Below, one piece after another: positions 16,965-25,769 of a stretch of DNA of 64,000 nucleotides. Where the stretch lies: contig CAWAGA010000002.1 in assembly GCA_963781665.1 (NCBI GenBank), positions 4,464,001 to 4,528,000 on the forward strand, read 5' to 3'. How positions within the stretch are numbered: position 1 is the first letter of the stretch; each line of letters begins with the position of its first letter. The translations under genes were made by a program, and so were the position numbers. The stretch is from JAJYIW01 sp963781665. GTDB lineage: Bacteria; Chloroflexota; Anaerolineae; Anaerolineales; Anaerolineaceae. Below the pieces are notes generated by a model. It worked only from the letters and a program-made list of their open reading frames with translations. It was not told the origin of the DNA and ran no database searches.

Positions 16965-19060
16965 ATAACGAAGAAACTAATAAATCGAAAGGTCATTTTG
17001 AAAGATGGCGATTTTACTTGCTATATGCCATCATTGCAGTGGTGTTCGGTTTTTATGGATACCGCTTGTTCAGCCTTCAAATAATAAATGGGTTCAAGTA
17101 CGTTGCCCAGGCTTTGGATAACCGCAGAGTTGAGATCAGCATTCCGACTCAACGGGGGAGCATTTATGACCGCAATGGGACTATCCTGGCTGATAATATT
17201 GCTTCATACAATGTGGTCATTACCCCGGCGTCCTTGCCAGGTGACACTGGGTCAATTAGCGGAGAAGTATCAGGATCAGTCCAGGCGGTTTATCGCCAGC
17301 TCTCAAACCTGATAGGAGTGCCGGTCACAAATGGCACGATTAACAAAGAAACCGTCAAAAATTTCACCCCTTGCAATACCGATCTAGGTATTACCCAAAT
17401 CGTCATTCTTGGCGATACCAACTCACCTTACGATCCGATCCGGATAAAATGCAACATCGACCCAAGTACGGCCATGATCATCCGTGAGAAGGAATCTGAC
17501 TGGCCGGGGGTCACGGTCGAAGTCGAGCCGGTGCGTGATTACCCTACCGGTGAACTGACTGCTGATATCATTGGCTTTCTTGGACCGGTGCCTGCTACAT
17601 TGCAAGATTATTACGTGAACCAGGGGCTCGTGTTGAACCGGGACAAAGTTGGTTACGCCGGAATTGAAAACACGATGCAAGATGTGCTTGGGGGTAAGAA
17701 TGGCAGCCAGGAAGTCCAGGTAGACGTTGCCGGCCAGGAATTGGGCTTGCTGTCTCCTCCGGTAGATCCAATCCCAGGGGATAATGTTGTCTTGACCATC
17801 GATACTCGCCTGCAGGCAATTGCTGAGGCGGCATTAACCAGCCAAATAAACCAATTGAATACCCAGGCAGGAAAGATCGAAACGACCAGCGGCGTAGTGA
17901 TTGCGATCAATCCCAAAACGGGTGAAATCTTATCCATGGTTTCCTACCCAAGTTATGAAAACAACCGTATGGCGCGTGTCATACCGGCTTATTACTACAA
18001 CCAATTGAAAGAAGATCCGACCTTACCGCTTTTCAACCAGGCGATCTCGGCTGCCTTGCCTCCCGGCTCGGTCTTCAAGATGGCAGCAGCAATCGGCGCA
18101 TTGAACGAAGGTGTGGTCACACCTGATTTGACAGTCGATGACCACGGCTCAATCACCATCATGGAAAAATATTACGCTAACGATCCCGGCACCCCTCACA
18201 CGTTTTATAACTGGGATCGCAATGGAGCTGGGTTGGTCGATTTCCTCCATGGCATCGCCTGGTCTAATGACGTCTATTTTTACACGATTGGTGGCGGTTA
18301 TGACGACGTTGTACGCAATGGAGGCTTGGGAATCTGGCGCCTGAGCGAATATGCTAAAGCTTTGGGATATAACCAGGTTACCGGCATTGAGCTTCCTGGT
18401 GAGGCTAGCGGGCTGATACCCGATCCCACCTGGAAACGGATAACCTGGGGTGAAAATTGGTCGACGGGAGACACCTATATTGCAACGATCGGCCAGGGGT
18501 ACGTGCTGGCGACTCCTTTGCAGGTCCTGGATTCTTACGTCACTATCATCAATAATGGGAAATTGATGAAGCCGACATTAATCAAGGAGATTACCGATCC
18601 TCAAGGACAAGTTGTTAAACCTTTCCAACCAGAAATGTTGTGGGATATAACCCAGACGCCTTTGATCCACGAATACGACGGTGACCAACCGAACGGACAA
18701 GTGGAGACCGTGCAGCCTTGGGTTTTACAGATGGTCCGGCAAGGCCTGCATATGGTCAATGAAGAAGGAGGAACGGCGTATTCCGCGTTCAAAACCGAGA
18801 CCCTCGACACTGCCGGGAAAACGGGAACCGCCGAATATTGCGACAACATCGCCAGGGCGGCTAACCGCTGCCTTCCTGAAGCCTGGCCCACCCACGCCTG
18901 GTATGTTGGTTACGCGCCTTACGATAACCCTGAAATTGCTGTCGTTGCTTTTGTCTATAACGGCAGCGATGGTTCAATCACGGCTGCGCCTATCGTACGC
19001 AAAGTGCTCGATGCTTATTTTGAATTGAAAGCAATCGACTCCGGCCAAAGCAATCCCTAG
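16961..19060 (+). CDS. mrdA: Penicillin-binding protein 2, elongasome transpeptidase
   Basis: 699 residues. An N-terminal membrane helix (about 18-38) precedes the dimerisation domain with RGSIYDRNGTILADN, then the transpeptidase domain: SxxK S370-K373 (PGSVFK), S435-N-D437 as the second motif, and K620-T-G-T. It crosslinks lateral-wall peptidoglycan with RodA. I place the start at 16961, where ATG overlaps the mreD stop and GTGGAG lies 8 bases upstream, rather than at the in-frame ATG 16934. Confidence 0.95.
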   Translation: MNNEETNKSKGHFERWRFYLLYAIIAVVFGFYGYRLFSLQIINGFKYVAQALDNRRVEISIPTQRGSIYDRNGTILADNIASYNVVITPASLPGDTGSISGEVSGSVQAVYRQLSNLIGVPVTNGTINKETVKNFTPCNTDLGITQIVILGDTNSPYDPIRIKCNIDPSTAMIIREKESDWPGVTVEVEPVRDYPTGELTADIIGFLGPVPATLQDYYVNQGLVLNRDKVGYAGIENTMQDVLGGKNGSQEVQVDVAGQELGLLSPPVDPIPGDNVVLTIDTRLQAIAEAALTSQINQLNTQAGKIETTSGVVIAINPKTGEILSMVSYPSYENNRMARVIPAYYYNQLKEDPTLPLFNQAISAALPPGSVFKMAAAIGALNEGVVTPDLTVDDHGSITIMEKYYANDPGTPHTFYNWDRNGAGLVDFLHGIAWSNDVYFYTIGGGYDDVVRNGGLGIWRLSEYAKALGYNQVTGIELPGEASGLIPDPTWKRITWGENWSTGDTYIATIGQGYVLATPLQVLDSYVTIINNGKLMKPTLIKEITDPQGQVVKPFQPEMLWDITQTPLIHEYDGDQPNGQVETVQPWVLQMVRQGLHMVNEEGGTAYSAFKTETLDTAGKTGTAEYCDNIARAANRCLPEAWPTHAWYVGYAPYDNPEIAVVAFVYNGSDGSITAAPIVRKVLDAYFELKAIDSGQSNP

Positions 19061-19111
19061 GATAAGTGGTTTCTGCTATAATCCTTCGAATCAGAGTAAA
19101 AGATTATCAAT

Positions 19112-19802
19112 ATGACGGTTTCCGTACATCAAAAGATACAGATCAAAGGAATACAAGACGGGATCCTGGTATCTCTTAGTGAAGGTGCCTGGGAGGAACT
19201 GCAGGCCGATTTGTTGCAGCGAATTGCCGAGCAGTCCTCATTCTTTCAAGGCGCTCACCTGGCGCTAGACGTTGGAAACCGGGTATTGCATGCTGCCGAA
19301 TTGGGTGCATTACGCGACCAGCTTTCAGACCGGGGAATTTCGCTCCGAGCCATTTTGAGCAACTCTCCTACAACCGAGCAGACTGCCAGGGTGTTAGGAT
19401 TGGCAACCCGTCTGCATACTCCGAAACCAGAAAGGACGATCCGAGCGCTTGATACTAACCTTTCAGGGGAAACGAGCATTTTGGTCCAGCGAACATTGCG
19501 GTCAGGCTACAAAATGACGGTTAAAAGGGCACGTCACAGTCATTGGAGACGTCAATCCAGGAGCGGAAATTATCTCATCTGGAAATGTGGTGATTTGGGG
19601 CAGGTTGAAGGGCGTCGTTCACGCCGGATCGGAAGGGGACGACCAGGCGGTGGTATGCGCGCTTGAGCTGACTCCTACCCAATTGAGAATTGCAGGTTAT
19701 ATCGCCGTGCCTCCGCAAAGAAGAGGCAAGAACCAGCCAGAAATCGCCCGTGTTGTTGACGGTCAAATTGTGGCTTCATCCTGGGATAAAAAAGGGAAGT
19801 GA
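19112..19802 (+). CDS. minC: Septum-site protein MinC, one-base frameshift
   Basis: The N-terminal domain and the start of the C domain (LVQRTLRSGYKMTVK) are in the frame from 19112. The rest (GHVTVIGDVNPGAE, VVIWGRLKGVVHAG, AVVCALELTPTQLRIA) is in another frame ending at 19802. Removing one A from the AAAA run at 19523-19526 joins them into about 229 residues, normal for MinC. Both halves are well conserved, so loss of function is unlikely; a sequencing indel is the simplest reading. AAA followed by the rare codon AGG would also permit a +1 slip. MinC blocks FtsZ polymerisation away from midcell, with MinD. Confidence 0.88.
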
Positions 19803-19805
19803 TGT

Positions 19806-20618
19806 GTGCGGAATATTAACGACAAAATTGTAACGATAACATCCGGTAAAGGTGGTGTAGGAAAAACGACTACGACTGCAAATCTGGCTGTAGCGCTGGC
19901 ATCCTTGGATCAGAAGGTTGTTTGCATCGATGGCGATATTGGCCTGAGGAATTTGGACGTGGTCCTTGGGCTTGAAAACCGGATCGTCTACGACCTGGTC
20001 GACGTGGTCGAAGGTCGCTGCCGCTTGAGGCAGGCTATGATCCGTGATAAGAGGCTGCCTGAGCTGTACCTGATTCCAGCAGCTCAGACTCGTGATAAAA
20101 GTGCAATTTCCCCCAGCGATATGGTCCGCCTTTGTGATGATCTCAGGGCAGATTTCGATTGGATCCTGATCGATTCACCAGCCGGTATAGAGCGCGGTTT
20201 CCGTAACGTTTTAGCGCCGGCAAATATGGTTTTTGTAGTTACCAACCCCGAAGTTTCCGCGGTACGAGATGCCGATAGAATCATTGGACTGGTTGAATCG
20301 GAAGAAAAGGGGCCAGCAAAATTGATCATCAACCGGCTTAACCCCGGATTGGTCAACCGGGGGGACATGTTGAATGCTGAAGATGTGATTGAATTATTAG
20401 CGATCGAATTAATAGGGATCATCCCCGACGACGATAATGTCGTCGTGAGCACAAACCGGGGCCAACCGGTAGCGATTGATGGAAAAACGCGCGCCGGTCA
20501 GGGGTTTCGAAATATTGCCAGGCGGATGATGGGTGAAGAGGTGCCTTTCCTCAAAATAGAAGAAAAGAAGGATTTTTTTGGTCGTTTGACTCGCCTCATC
20601 CGACCGGGAGGTGCGTAA
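19806..20618 (+). CDS. minD: Septum-site determining ATPase MinD
   Basis: 270 residues. Deviant Walker A SGKGGVGKTTT with signature lysine K15 and K20, switch regions DGDIGLRNLDVVLGLE and IDSPAGIE, and the C-terminal membrane-targeting amphipathic helix FFGRLTRLIRP. GTG start at 19806, 3 bases after minC; the ATG at 19802 runs into a stop at once. It recruits MinC to the membrane. Confidence 0.96.
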   Translation: MRNINDKIVTITSGKGGVGKTTTTANLAVALASLDQKVVCIDGDIGLRNLDVVLGLENRIVYDLVDVVEGRCRLRQAMIRDKRLPELYLIPAAQTRDKSAISPSDMVRLCDDLRADFDWILIDSPAGIERGFRNVLAPANMVFVVTNPEVSAVRDADRIIGLVESEEKGPAKLIINRLNPGLVNRGDMLNAEDVIELLAIELIGIIPDDDNVVVSTNRGQPVAIDGKTRAGQGFRNIARRMMGEEVPFLKIEEKKDFFGRLTRLIRPGGA

Positions 20619-20621
20619 CAC

Positions 20622-20891
20622 ATGGCCAGTTTATTAGCCAGGTTAACTGGACGCAACCCCAAAAGCGCAGACCAGGCAAAAGAACGTTTGAAACTGGTTC
20701 TCATCCACGATAGAACCGACTTGACGCCTGAAGCGATGGGAAAATTGCAGGATGAATTAATCAAAGTGATCTCTCGCTACGTGGTGATCGACCCTGGATC
20801 TGTCCATATTTCGATGACACAGGATGGGCGCGAGCAGAGGCTGGTTGCAGATATCCCGGTGAAATCTACCAGGCGAAAGAACCTCGGATAG
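20622..20891 (+). CDS. minE: MinE topological specificity factor
   Basis: 89 residues, the usual MinE length. KSADQAKERLKLVLIHDRTDL is the MinD-interacting region and is followed by the beta-rich dimer domain. ATG preceded by GGGAGGTG, 3 bases after minD. It stimulates MinD ATPase and drives oscillation. Confidence 0.94.
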   Translation: MASLLARLTGRNPKSADQAKERLKLVLIHDRTDLTPEAMGKLQDELIKVISRYVVIDPGSVHISMTQDGREQRLVADIPVKSTRRKNLG

Positions 20892-20900
20892 GAATCCTCT

Positions 20901-22001
20901 ATGCGCGGTGAAATATGGCGTCATTTTGATTTCTGGCTGTTTGGTAGCGTGCTTTTGCTATCGATATTCGGAATTGCCATGATCCATTCGGCCATCGCCG
21001 GTAACATCGACGTCGCCAACATCGATACTCGCCAGGCTATTTTCCTTGCAATCGGCATGGTGATTATTTTCGCTACAGCTGCTATCGACTACCATTATTG
21101 GGCGTCTTTGACCCGGCCGATGTACGTCATCACGGTAATCCTTTTGGTTGTGATATTTGTCGTGGGTCAGGCCAGTTTTGGATCGGCAAGATGGCTAGAA
21201 ACAGGCATTATCTCGATCCAACCATCCGAAATCGCAAAAATAGTGATGATCTTGATCCTGGCTGAATTTTTCGCCCAGTCCAGAAACCAACCTCATGACA
21301 TGCGCTGGGTTGCTCAAAGCTTTTTATTAACGCTGGGCGTTGTCCTCTGGATTGTTTTACAGCCCAACCTGAGCACTTCTATCGTCATCCTCGTGATCTG
21401 GTTTGCATTATTGTGGATCAGTGGGCTTCCGATCAAGTACATTATCATCTTTGCTATTCTGGGTGTCTTTGCTGCCGGTATCATCTTTCCATTCCTGGCA
21501 GAATACCAAAAAGCGCGCATCGTCAATTTCTTCTTTCCGGACATTAATGCCCGCTATGGGAATAACTACAATGTGGATCAGGCGCTTGTCTCGATCGGAT
21601 CTGGTGGCTGGTTTGGTCAAGGATACGGTCATGGTACCCAGGTTCAATTACGGTTTTTGAAAGTGCGCTGGAGTGACTTTATATTTTCGGCAATATCCGA
21701 AGAATTTGGCTTTGTCGGCACCATGATCATCATTGTTTTACTCGTTTTCGTCATCCTGCGGTGCCTCAGAGCAGCTCGTCTGGCTTCAGATGATTTCGGT
21801 GCTTTGATCGCCTATGGCTTTGCAATCTTGATCTTCTTCCAAACGATGGTGAATATCGGGGTGAATCTCAACGTGATGCCGGTAACCGGGTTGACATTAC
21901 CCTTTGTCAGTTACGGTGGGAGTTCGGTGATCTCACTGGCGCTTGGGATAGGATTAGTGGAGAGTGTGGTCATGCGTCGTAAAATGGTTGAGTATCACTG
22001 A
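20901..22001 (+). CDS. rodA: RodA, SEDS-family peptidoglycan glycosyltransferase
   Basis: 366 residues with about ten membrane helices. SEDS landmarks are SARWLETGIISIQPSEIAK (the WxxxG...QPSE motif), the extracellular loop with NNYNVDQALVSIGSGGWFGQGYG, and NLNVMPVTGLTLPFVSYGGSS near the C terminus. It partners with PBP2 encoded upstream. Last gene of the block, 9 bases after minE. Confidence 0.95.
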   Translation: MRGEIWRHFDFWLFGSVLLLSIFGIAMIHSAIAGNIDVANIDTRQAIFLAIGMVIIFATAAIDYHYWASLTRPMYVITVILLVVIFVVGQASFGSARWLETGIISIQPSEIAKIVMILILAEFFAQSRNQPHDMRWVAQSFLLTLGVVLWIVLQPNLSTSIVILVIWFALLWISGLPIKYIIIFAILGVFAAGIIFPFLAEYQKARIVNFFFPDINARYGNNYNVDQALVSIGSGGWFGQGYGHGTQVQLRFLKVRWSDFIFSAISEEFGFVGTMIIIVLLVFVILRCLRAARLASDDFGALIAYGFAILIFFQTMVNIGVNLNVMPVTGLTLPFVSYGGSSVISLALGIGLVESVVMRRKMVEYH

Positions 22002-22051
22002 TATATTTGCGCGCCAATGGTACACGAAGAATATGATTATTGGCTTATCCA

Positions 22052-22079
22052 TAGGTCAAAGTTGATAATGTGGTAAAAT
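22052..22079 (+). promoter_or_regulatory. Promoter of tRNA-Gln
   Basis: TTGATA (22052-22057), 16-base spacer, TAAAAT (22074-22079) with an extended TGG in front. The tRNA starts 20 bases later. The same extended -10 style is seen before mreB and the GH4 gene. Confidence 0.55.
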
Positions 22080-22098
22080 ATTTCCTCGCAAAACCCTA

Positions 22099-22169
22099 TG
22101 GGGGCTCGTCTAACGGCAGGACAGCAGACTCTGGATCTGTTAGTAGAGGTTCGAATCCTTTGCCCCCAG
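22099..22169 (+). tRNA. tRNA-Gln (anticodon CTG)
   Basis: A full cloverleaf can be folded: acceptor 22099-22105 (TGGGGGC) with 22162-22168 (GCCCCCA), D-stem GTCT/GGAC, anticodon stem GCAGA/TCTGT, loop CTCTGGA with anticodon CTG, a 4-base variable loop, T-arm AGAGG TTCGAAT CCTTT, discriminator G at 22169. The U1-A72 pair is typical of glutamine tRNAs. CCA is not encoded. Confidence 0.93.
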
Positions 22170-22180
22170 CTAAAAGATGA

Positions 22181-22206
22181 CGTAACCCGCAACCGTAACC
22201 CGCAAC
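22181..22206 (+). repeat. Two perfect tandem 13-base repeats
   Basis: CGTAACCCGCAAC occurs twice head to tail directly downstream of the tRNA. No function is evident; it might be a remnant of replication slippage or part of an attachment region. Confidence 0.7.
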
Positions 22207-22249
22207 CATCAAGTTACAGATAATGTCCATATTCGGGGCGGAATTCTTT

Positions 22250-22307
22250 GGATGCATAACCTGATGGCAGATTCGTTAGGACCGAGGGTTGATTGCATCC
22301 TTTTTTT
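22250..22307 (+). terminator. Rho-independent-like terminator after tRNA-Gln
   Basis: GGATGCA (22250-22256) pairs with TGCATCC (22294-22300), extended by AACC/GGTT after a small internal loop, and is followed by seven T (22301-22307). The remaining part of the 305-base gap (22170-22474) holds only the tandem repeat and no plausible gene. Confidence 0.5.
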
Positions 22308-22474
22308 ACGCCGGAATCCTGTATAAATGGTAATATTGGTTTTGAAGGGGAAAACGATAATGTGCGAGGAAACTGAGAGGGCTAATTTAACCCGCAGCTC
22401 AATACGTTATTTTATGACCGAATTGATTAAGGTAAGTGCGCCATAGCGTTTAGCTTTATACGAAGGGTTTAGAT

Positions 22475-23962
22475 ATGGGACAAAAGATCATTGGATTGGA
22501 TTTGGGCACAACAGCGTGTAAAGGTGTTGTGCTGGATGCGCATAGCCAAGTAATTGCCAGCTCGTCCAGTACACACAGAATGAGCTCACCAAAACCGGGA
22601 TGGGCAGTTGAGGATGTGACCGAAATTTGGAAAGGCGCAGTGGCAGTCTTGAAGGATTTAGCTCATCAGGTAGATGTTCACGATTTCTCGGGAATCTGTT
22701 TGAGCGGGGCCATGCACAGCCTGATACCAGTAGATGAAAATCTGCAGCCATTGGCTGCAGCCATGACCTGGGCAGATAACCGCTCGGCTGCGATCGCAAA
22801 AAATATTCGATCTCAAATAAAGCAGGCTGACCTGCTGATGAGGGTTGGCTGCCCGCTGCAGCATGTGTACAATCCAGCCAGGCTGCGTTGGTGGGTTGAA
22901 GAGCAGCCAGAAATAACACGCAAAACCAGGCATTTCATTGCCATAAAGGATTGGGTTGCGTACCAATTGACTGGTAAACTGGCAACCGACATCGGCCTGG
23001 CGTCGACGACAGGCCTTTTAGATATCAATTCTTATAAATGGGATGACGAAGCGGTCAACATCTCGGGTGTAAGCAAAGATCAACTCCCTGGCCTGGTATC
23101 GCCTGTTGATAAGATAGGTGGATTAATAGCTGAAGCTTCTGAACTGACAGGGTTACCTCAAGGCTTACCAGTCTTCGCTGGAACGACCGACGGCGGGTTG
23201 GCTAACCTGGGATCAAAGGCCATTTTACCCGGCCAAAGGATTGTTACGATTGGCACGAGCGGGGCAGTCCGAAAAATCGTCGACCAACCCTGGGTAGATC
23301 CCGGTGGCCGTACCTGGTGCTACGTTTTGGTGAAAGGACGCTGGTTTATTGGCGGAGCAATCAACAACGGCGGATTGACTCTGCAATGGATCCGAGAAAA
23401 ATTCTATGCAGATATTGAGGGGGATAAGGCTTATGACCAGCTTAACCAGGATGCGGGCAGTATCTCAGCAGGATCGGATGGCGTTATGATGCTGCCCTAC
23501 CTGACCGGAGAGCGCAGCCCTTATTGGAACCCGGATGCGAACGCAGTCCTGGTTGGTTTATCCTTGCAGCATACCCGCGGCCACATTGCCAGAGCTGCTA
23601 TGGAAGGGGTTGCCTTTTGTATTGCGGATGTCTGGGACATTTTACACGAAGAGCAAAAGGACGATGATTCATCCGTGTACCTGACCGGAGGGGTCAACCG
23701 GGAATCGACCTGGCCGCAAATCATTGCCAATGTCCTTGGGGTACGGCTGATTCAAATCGAGATTGCAGATGCCTCGGCGATAGGAGCCGCGATGTTAGGA
23801 AAATTGGCTGCAGGCGAGGTGAACAGCCTGGATGACATGGTGGTGCGAAAAGATGAAAAGGTGAACGTAAATTTTGATCCAAAAATTCATCAGCTTTATC
23901 GATCCGAACATAACCGGTTTAACGCATTGTATCAGGCTCTTGAGACCGGTAACCGCGTTTGA
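22475..23962 (+). CDS. FGGY-family carbohydrate kinase, gluconokinase/xylulokinase-like
   Basis: 495 residues. FGGY marks are N-terminal GLDLGTTACKGV, MTWADNRS, GTTDGGLANLGS, the GTSGAVR phosphate loop and LTGGVNRES near the C terminus. SGAMHSLIPVD and MTWADNRS resemble gluconokinases of this family more than glycerol kinases; substrate is therefore tentative. It stands alone after the tRNA and before the ABC exporter genes. Confidence 0.85.
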   Translation: MGQKIIGLDLGTTACKGVVLDAHSQVIASSSSTHRMSSPKPGWAVEDVTEIWKGAVAVLKDLAHQVDVHDFSGICLSGAMHSLIPVDENLQPLAAAMTWADNRSAAIAKNIRSQIKQADLLMRVGCPLQHVYNPARLRWWVEEQPEITRKTRHFIAIKDWVAYQLTGKLATDIGLASTTGLLDINSYKWDDEAVNISGVSKDQLPGLVSPVDKIGGLIAEASELTGLPQGLPVFAGTTDGGLANLGSKAILPGQRIVTIGTSGAVRKIVDQPWVDPGGRTWCYVLVKGRWFIGGAINNGGLTLQWIREKFYADIEGDKAYDQLNQDAGSISAGSDGVMMLPYLTGERSPYWNPDANAVLVGLSLQHTRGHIARAAMEGVAFCIADVWDILHEEQKDDDSSVYLTGGVNRESTWPQIIANVLGVRLIQIEIADASAIGAAMLGKLAAGEVNSLDDMVVRKDEKVNVNFDPKIHQLYRSEHNRFNALYQALETGNRV

Positions 23963-24005
23963 TGATAAAATCTTAAGGTTGTAATTCAATCATTGTGACC
24001 CGTTT

Positions 24006-25754
24006 ATGACCGCTGAATTCACCCTTCCTGAGCGATACCATACCAATCGAAGTTCCCCTGTCCGCTGGGTCTTTTCACATGGGATCAAGCAGTGGCCGTT
24101 AATCTTGATGGCATCGATCGGAGCATTCGTCAATGCGGCCATGTCTGCTCTGACATTTGTGCTCATAGGGGATGCTTTCAATTCCATCCTGGCGTCACCT
24201 CCGGATATCCGGCGCCTCGTTCAAATTGCTATCCTTATCGTGGTATTGAATGTCGTCAGAGGGCTGCTGCAGTTCTCTCGTAATTTTGGGTTTGAAGTGA
24301 TTGCCCAACGGCTGGAGCGAAACATCCGTGACGAGCTCTACTCGAGCCTGTTGGGAAAGAGTATGACATTCCACAGCCTCCAATCGGTTGGCGAGACCAT
24401 GGCTCGGGCAACGAATGACGTCCGTGAAGTCAACTTTTTATTCAGCCCAGGGATCAACCTGGTGGTTGGCTCGCTGAATTTCCTGATCATGCCTCTGATC
24501 GTTGCTCCGACCTATTACCCCTCATTAATTCTGACCCCGGCGATATTTACGATCTTATATTTCTTTGCCCTGAGGGCTTATCTGCGCAAACTGCAGCCAA
24601 TCACAACCGATGTAAGGTCGTCTTTTGGCAAGCTCAACGGGCGACTGGCGGAAGCCCTGGATGGGATCGAAGTTGTAAAAGGAGCCTCGCAAGAAGAAGC
24701 CGAGGTGAATCGCTTCAGTGAAAATGCCGGCAGGTATCGCGATGCAATGGTGCGCCAGGGGGATGTTGAAGCCCGGTTCATCCCCATGCTTCTGTTTAGC
24801 ATCACCCTTGGAACCGGTTTATTCCATTCTTTAATCCTATTCCACCAGGGATTGTTGGATATTGGCCAAATCGTCGGGTATTTTGGGGTATTGTCCATGT
24901 TGGAATTCCCCACCTGGTCTTCATTATTTGCATATTCACAGATATCCCTCGGGTTAGCAAGCGCCAGGCGCATCCTCGATCTGATGAACCGGGAGAATAA
25001 CCTCGATCAAAACCTGAGCGGGCATAACCGCTCGATGAAAGGGGAAATCGAGTTTAAGAATGTCACCTTCCGTTATGAAGATCACGAACCAATTCTTACA
25101 GATGTGAATTTTAAAGTGGAACCCGGGCAGACGGTGGCAATTGTCGGTCAAACTGGCTCTGGTAAAACTTCATTGGCGAAACTAATCAACCGTACCTATG
25201 ATGCTTCGAGTGGAAAAGTATTGATTGATGGGGTCGACGTGCGTGACTGGAATTTAGAGTCTTTGAGAAAAAATATCTCAAATATCGAACAGGATATCTT
25301 TTTGTTTTCACGATCAGTAGCTGATAACATATCCTTTGGCAAACCAGACGCGGATCAGGAGACCATCCTTCAGGCTTCGAATTCTGCCCAGGCCGATGAA
25401 TTTATCAATTCTTTCACTGACGGTTATGAGACGATCATTGGCGAGAGGGGAGTAACTTTATCCGGAGGCCAGCGTCAACGTTTGGCTCTGGCAAGGGCCT
25501 TCTTAACCGATCCACGTATCCTCATCCTCGACGATTCCACGAGCGCTATCGATAGCGCCACCGAAGATAAAATCCAACAAGCCATTTTTACGGCAGCGCG
25601 CGGCCGGACGACCCTCATCATTACCCACCGTCTGTCGCAAATTCGCTGGGCGGATAAGATCATCGTCCTTCGGAAAGGCCGAATTGCTGCTATCGGCAAT
25701 CACGATGAACTGATGAAGTCATCAGAAGCATATCGCCGCATTTTTAGCGAATAG
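24006..25754 (+). CDS. ABC exporter half-transporter (permease plus ATPase)
   Basis: 582 residues: six membrane helices in the first 310 residues (type IV ABC exporter), then an ATPase domain with Walker A GQTGSGKTS, signature LSGGQRQRLALARA, Walker B ILILDDSTSAID and the H-loop THRLSQ. Asp-Asp replaces the usual Asp-Glu after Walker B (ILDDSTS), which marks a degenerate catalytic site typical of one half of heterodimeric exporters. The partner follows 15 bases later. Substrate unknown. Confidence 0.9.
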   Translation: MTAEFTLPERYHTNRSSPVRWVFSHGIKQWPLILMASIGAFVNAAMSALTFVLIGDAFNSILASPPDIRRLVQIAILIVVLNVVRGLLQFSRNFGFEVIAQRLERNIRDELYSSLLGKSMTFHSLQSVGETMARATNDVREVNFLFSPGINLVVGSLNFLIMPLIVAPTYYPSLILTPAIFTILYFFALRAYLRKLQPITTDVRSSFGKLNGRLAEALDGIEVVKGASQEEAEVNRFSENAGRYRDAMVRQGDVEARFIPMLLFSITLGTGLFHSLILFHQGLLDIGQIVGYFGVLSMLEFPTWSSLFAYSQISLGLASARRILDLMNRENNLDQNLSGHNRSMKGEIEFKNVTFRYEDHEPILTDVNFKVEPGQTVAIVGQTGSGKTSLAKLINRTYDASSGKVLIDGVDVRDWNLESLRKNISNIEQDIFLFSRSVADNISFGKPDADQETILQASNSAQADEFINSFTDGYETIIGERGVTLSGGQRQRLALARAFLTDPRILILDDSTSAIDSATEDKIQQAIFTAARGRTTLIITHRLSQIRWADKIIVLRKGRIAAIGNHDELMKSSEAYRRIFSE

Positions 25755-25769
25755 GTCCTCGAGATCACT

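Noticed and set aside
22170..22474. Riboswitch or small RNA before the FGGY kinase
   Set aside because: The hairpin at 22250-22307 looks like a terminator, and I see no conserved riboswitch core.
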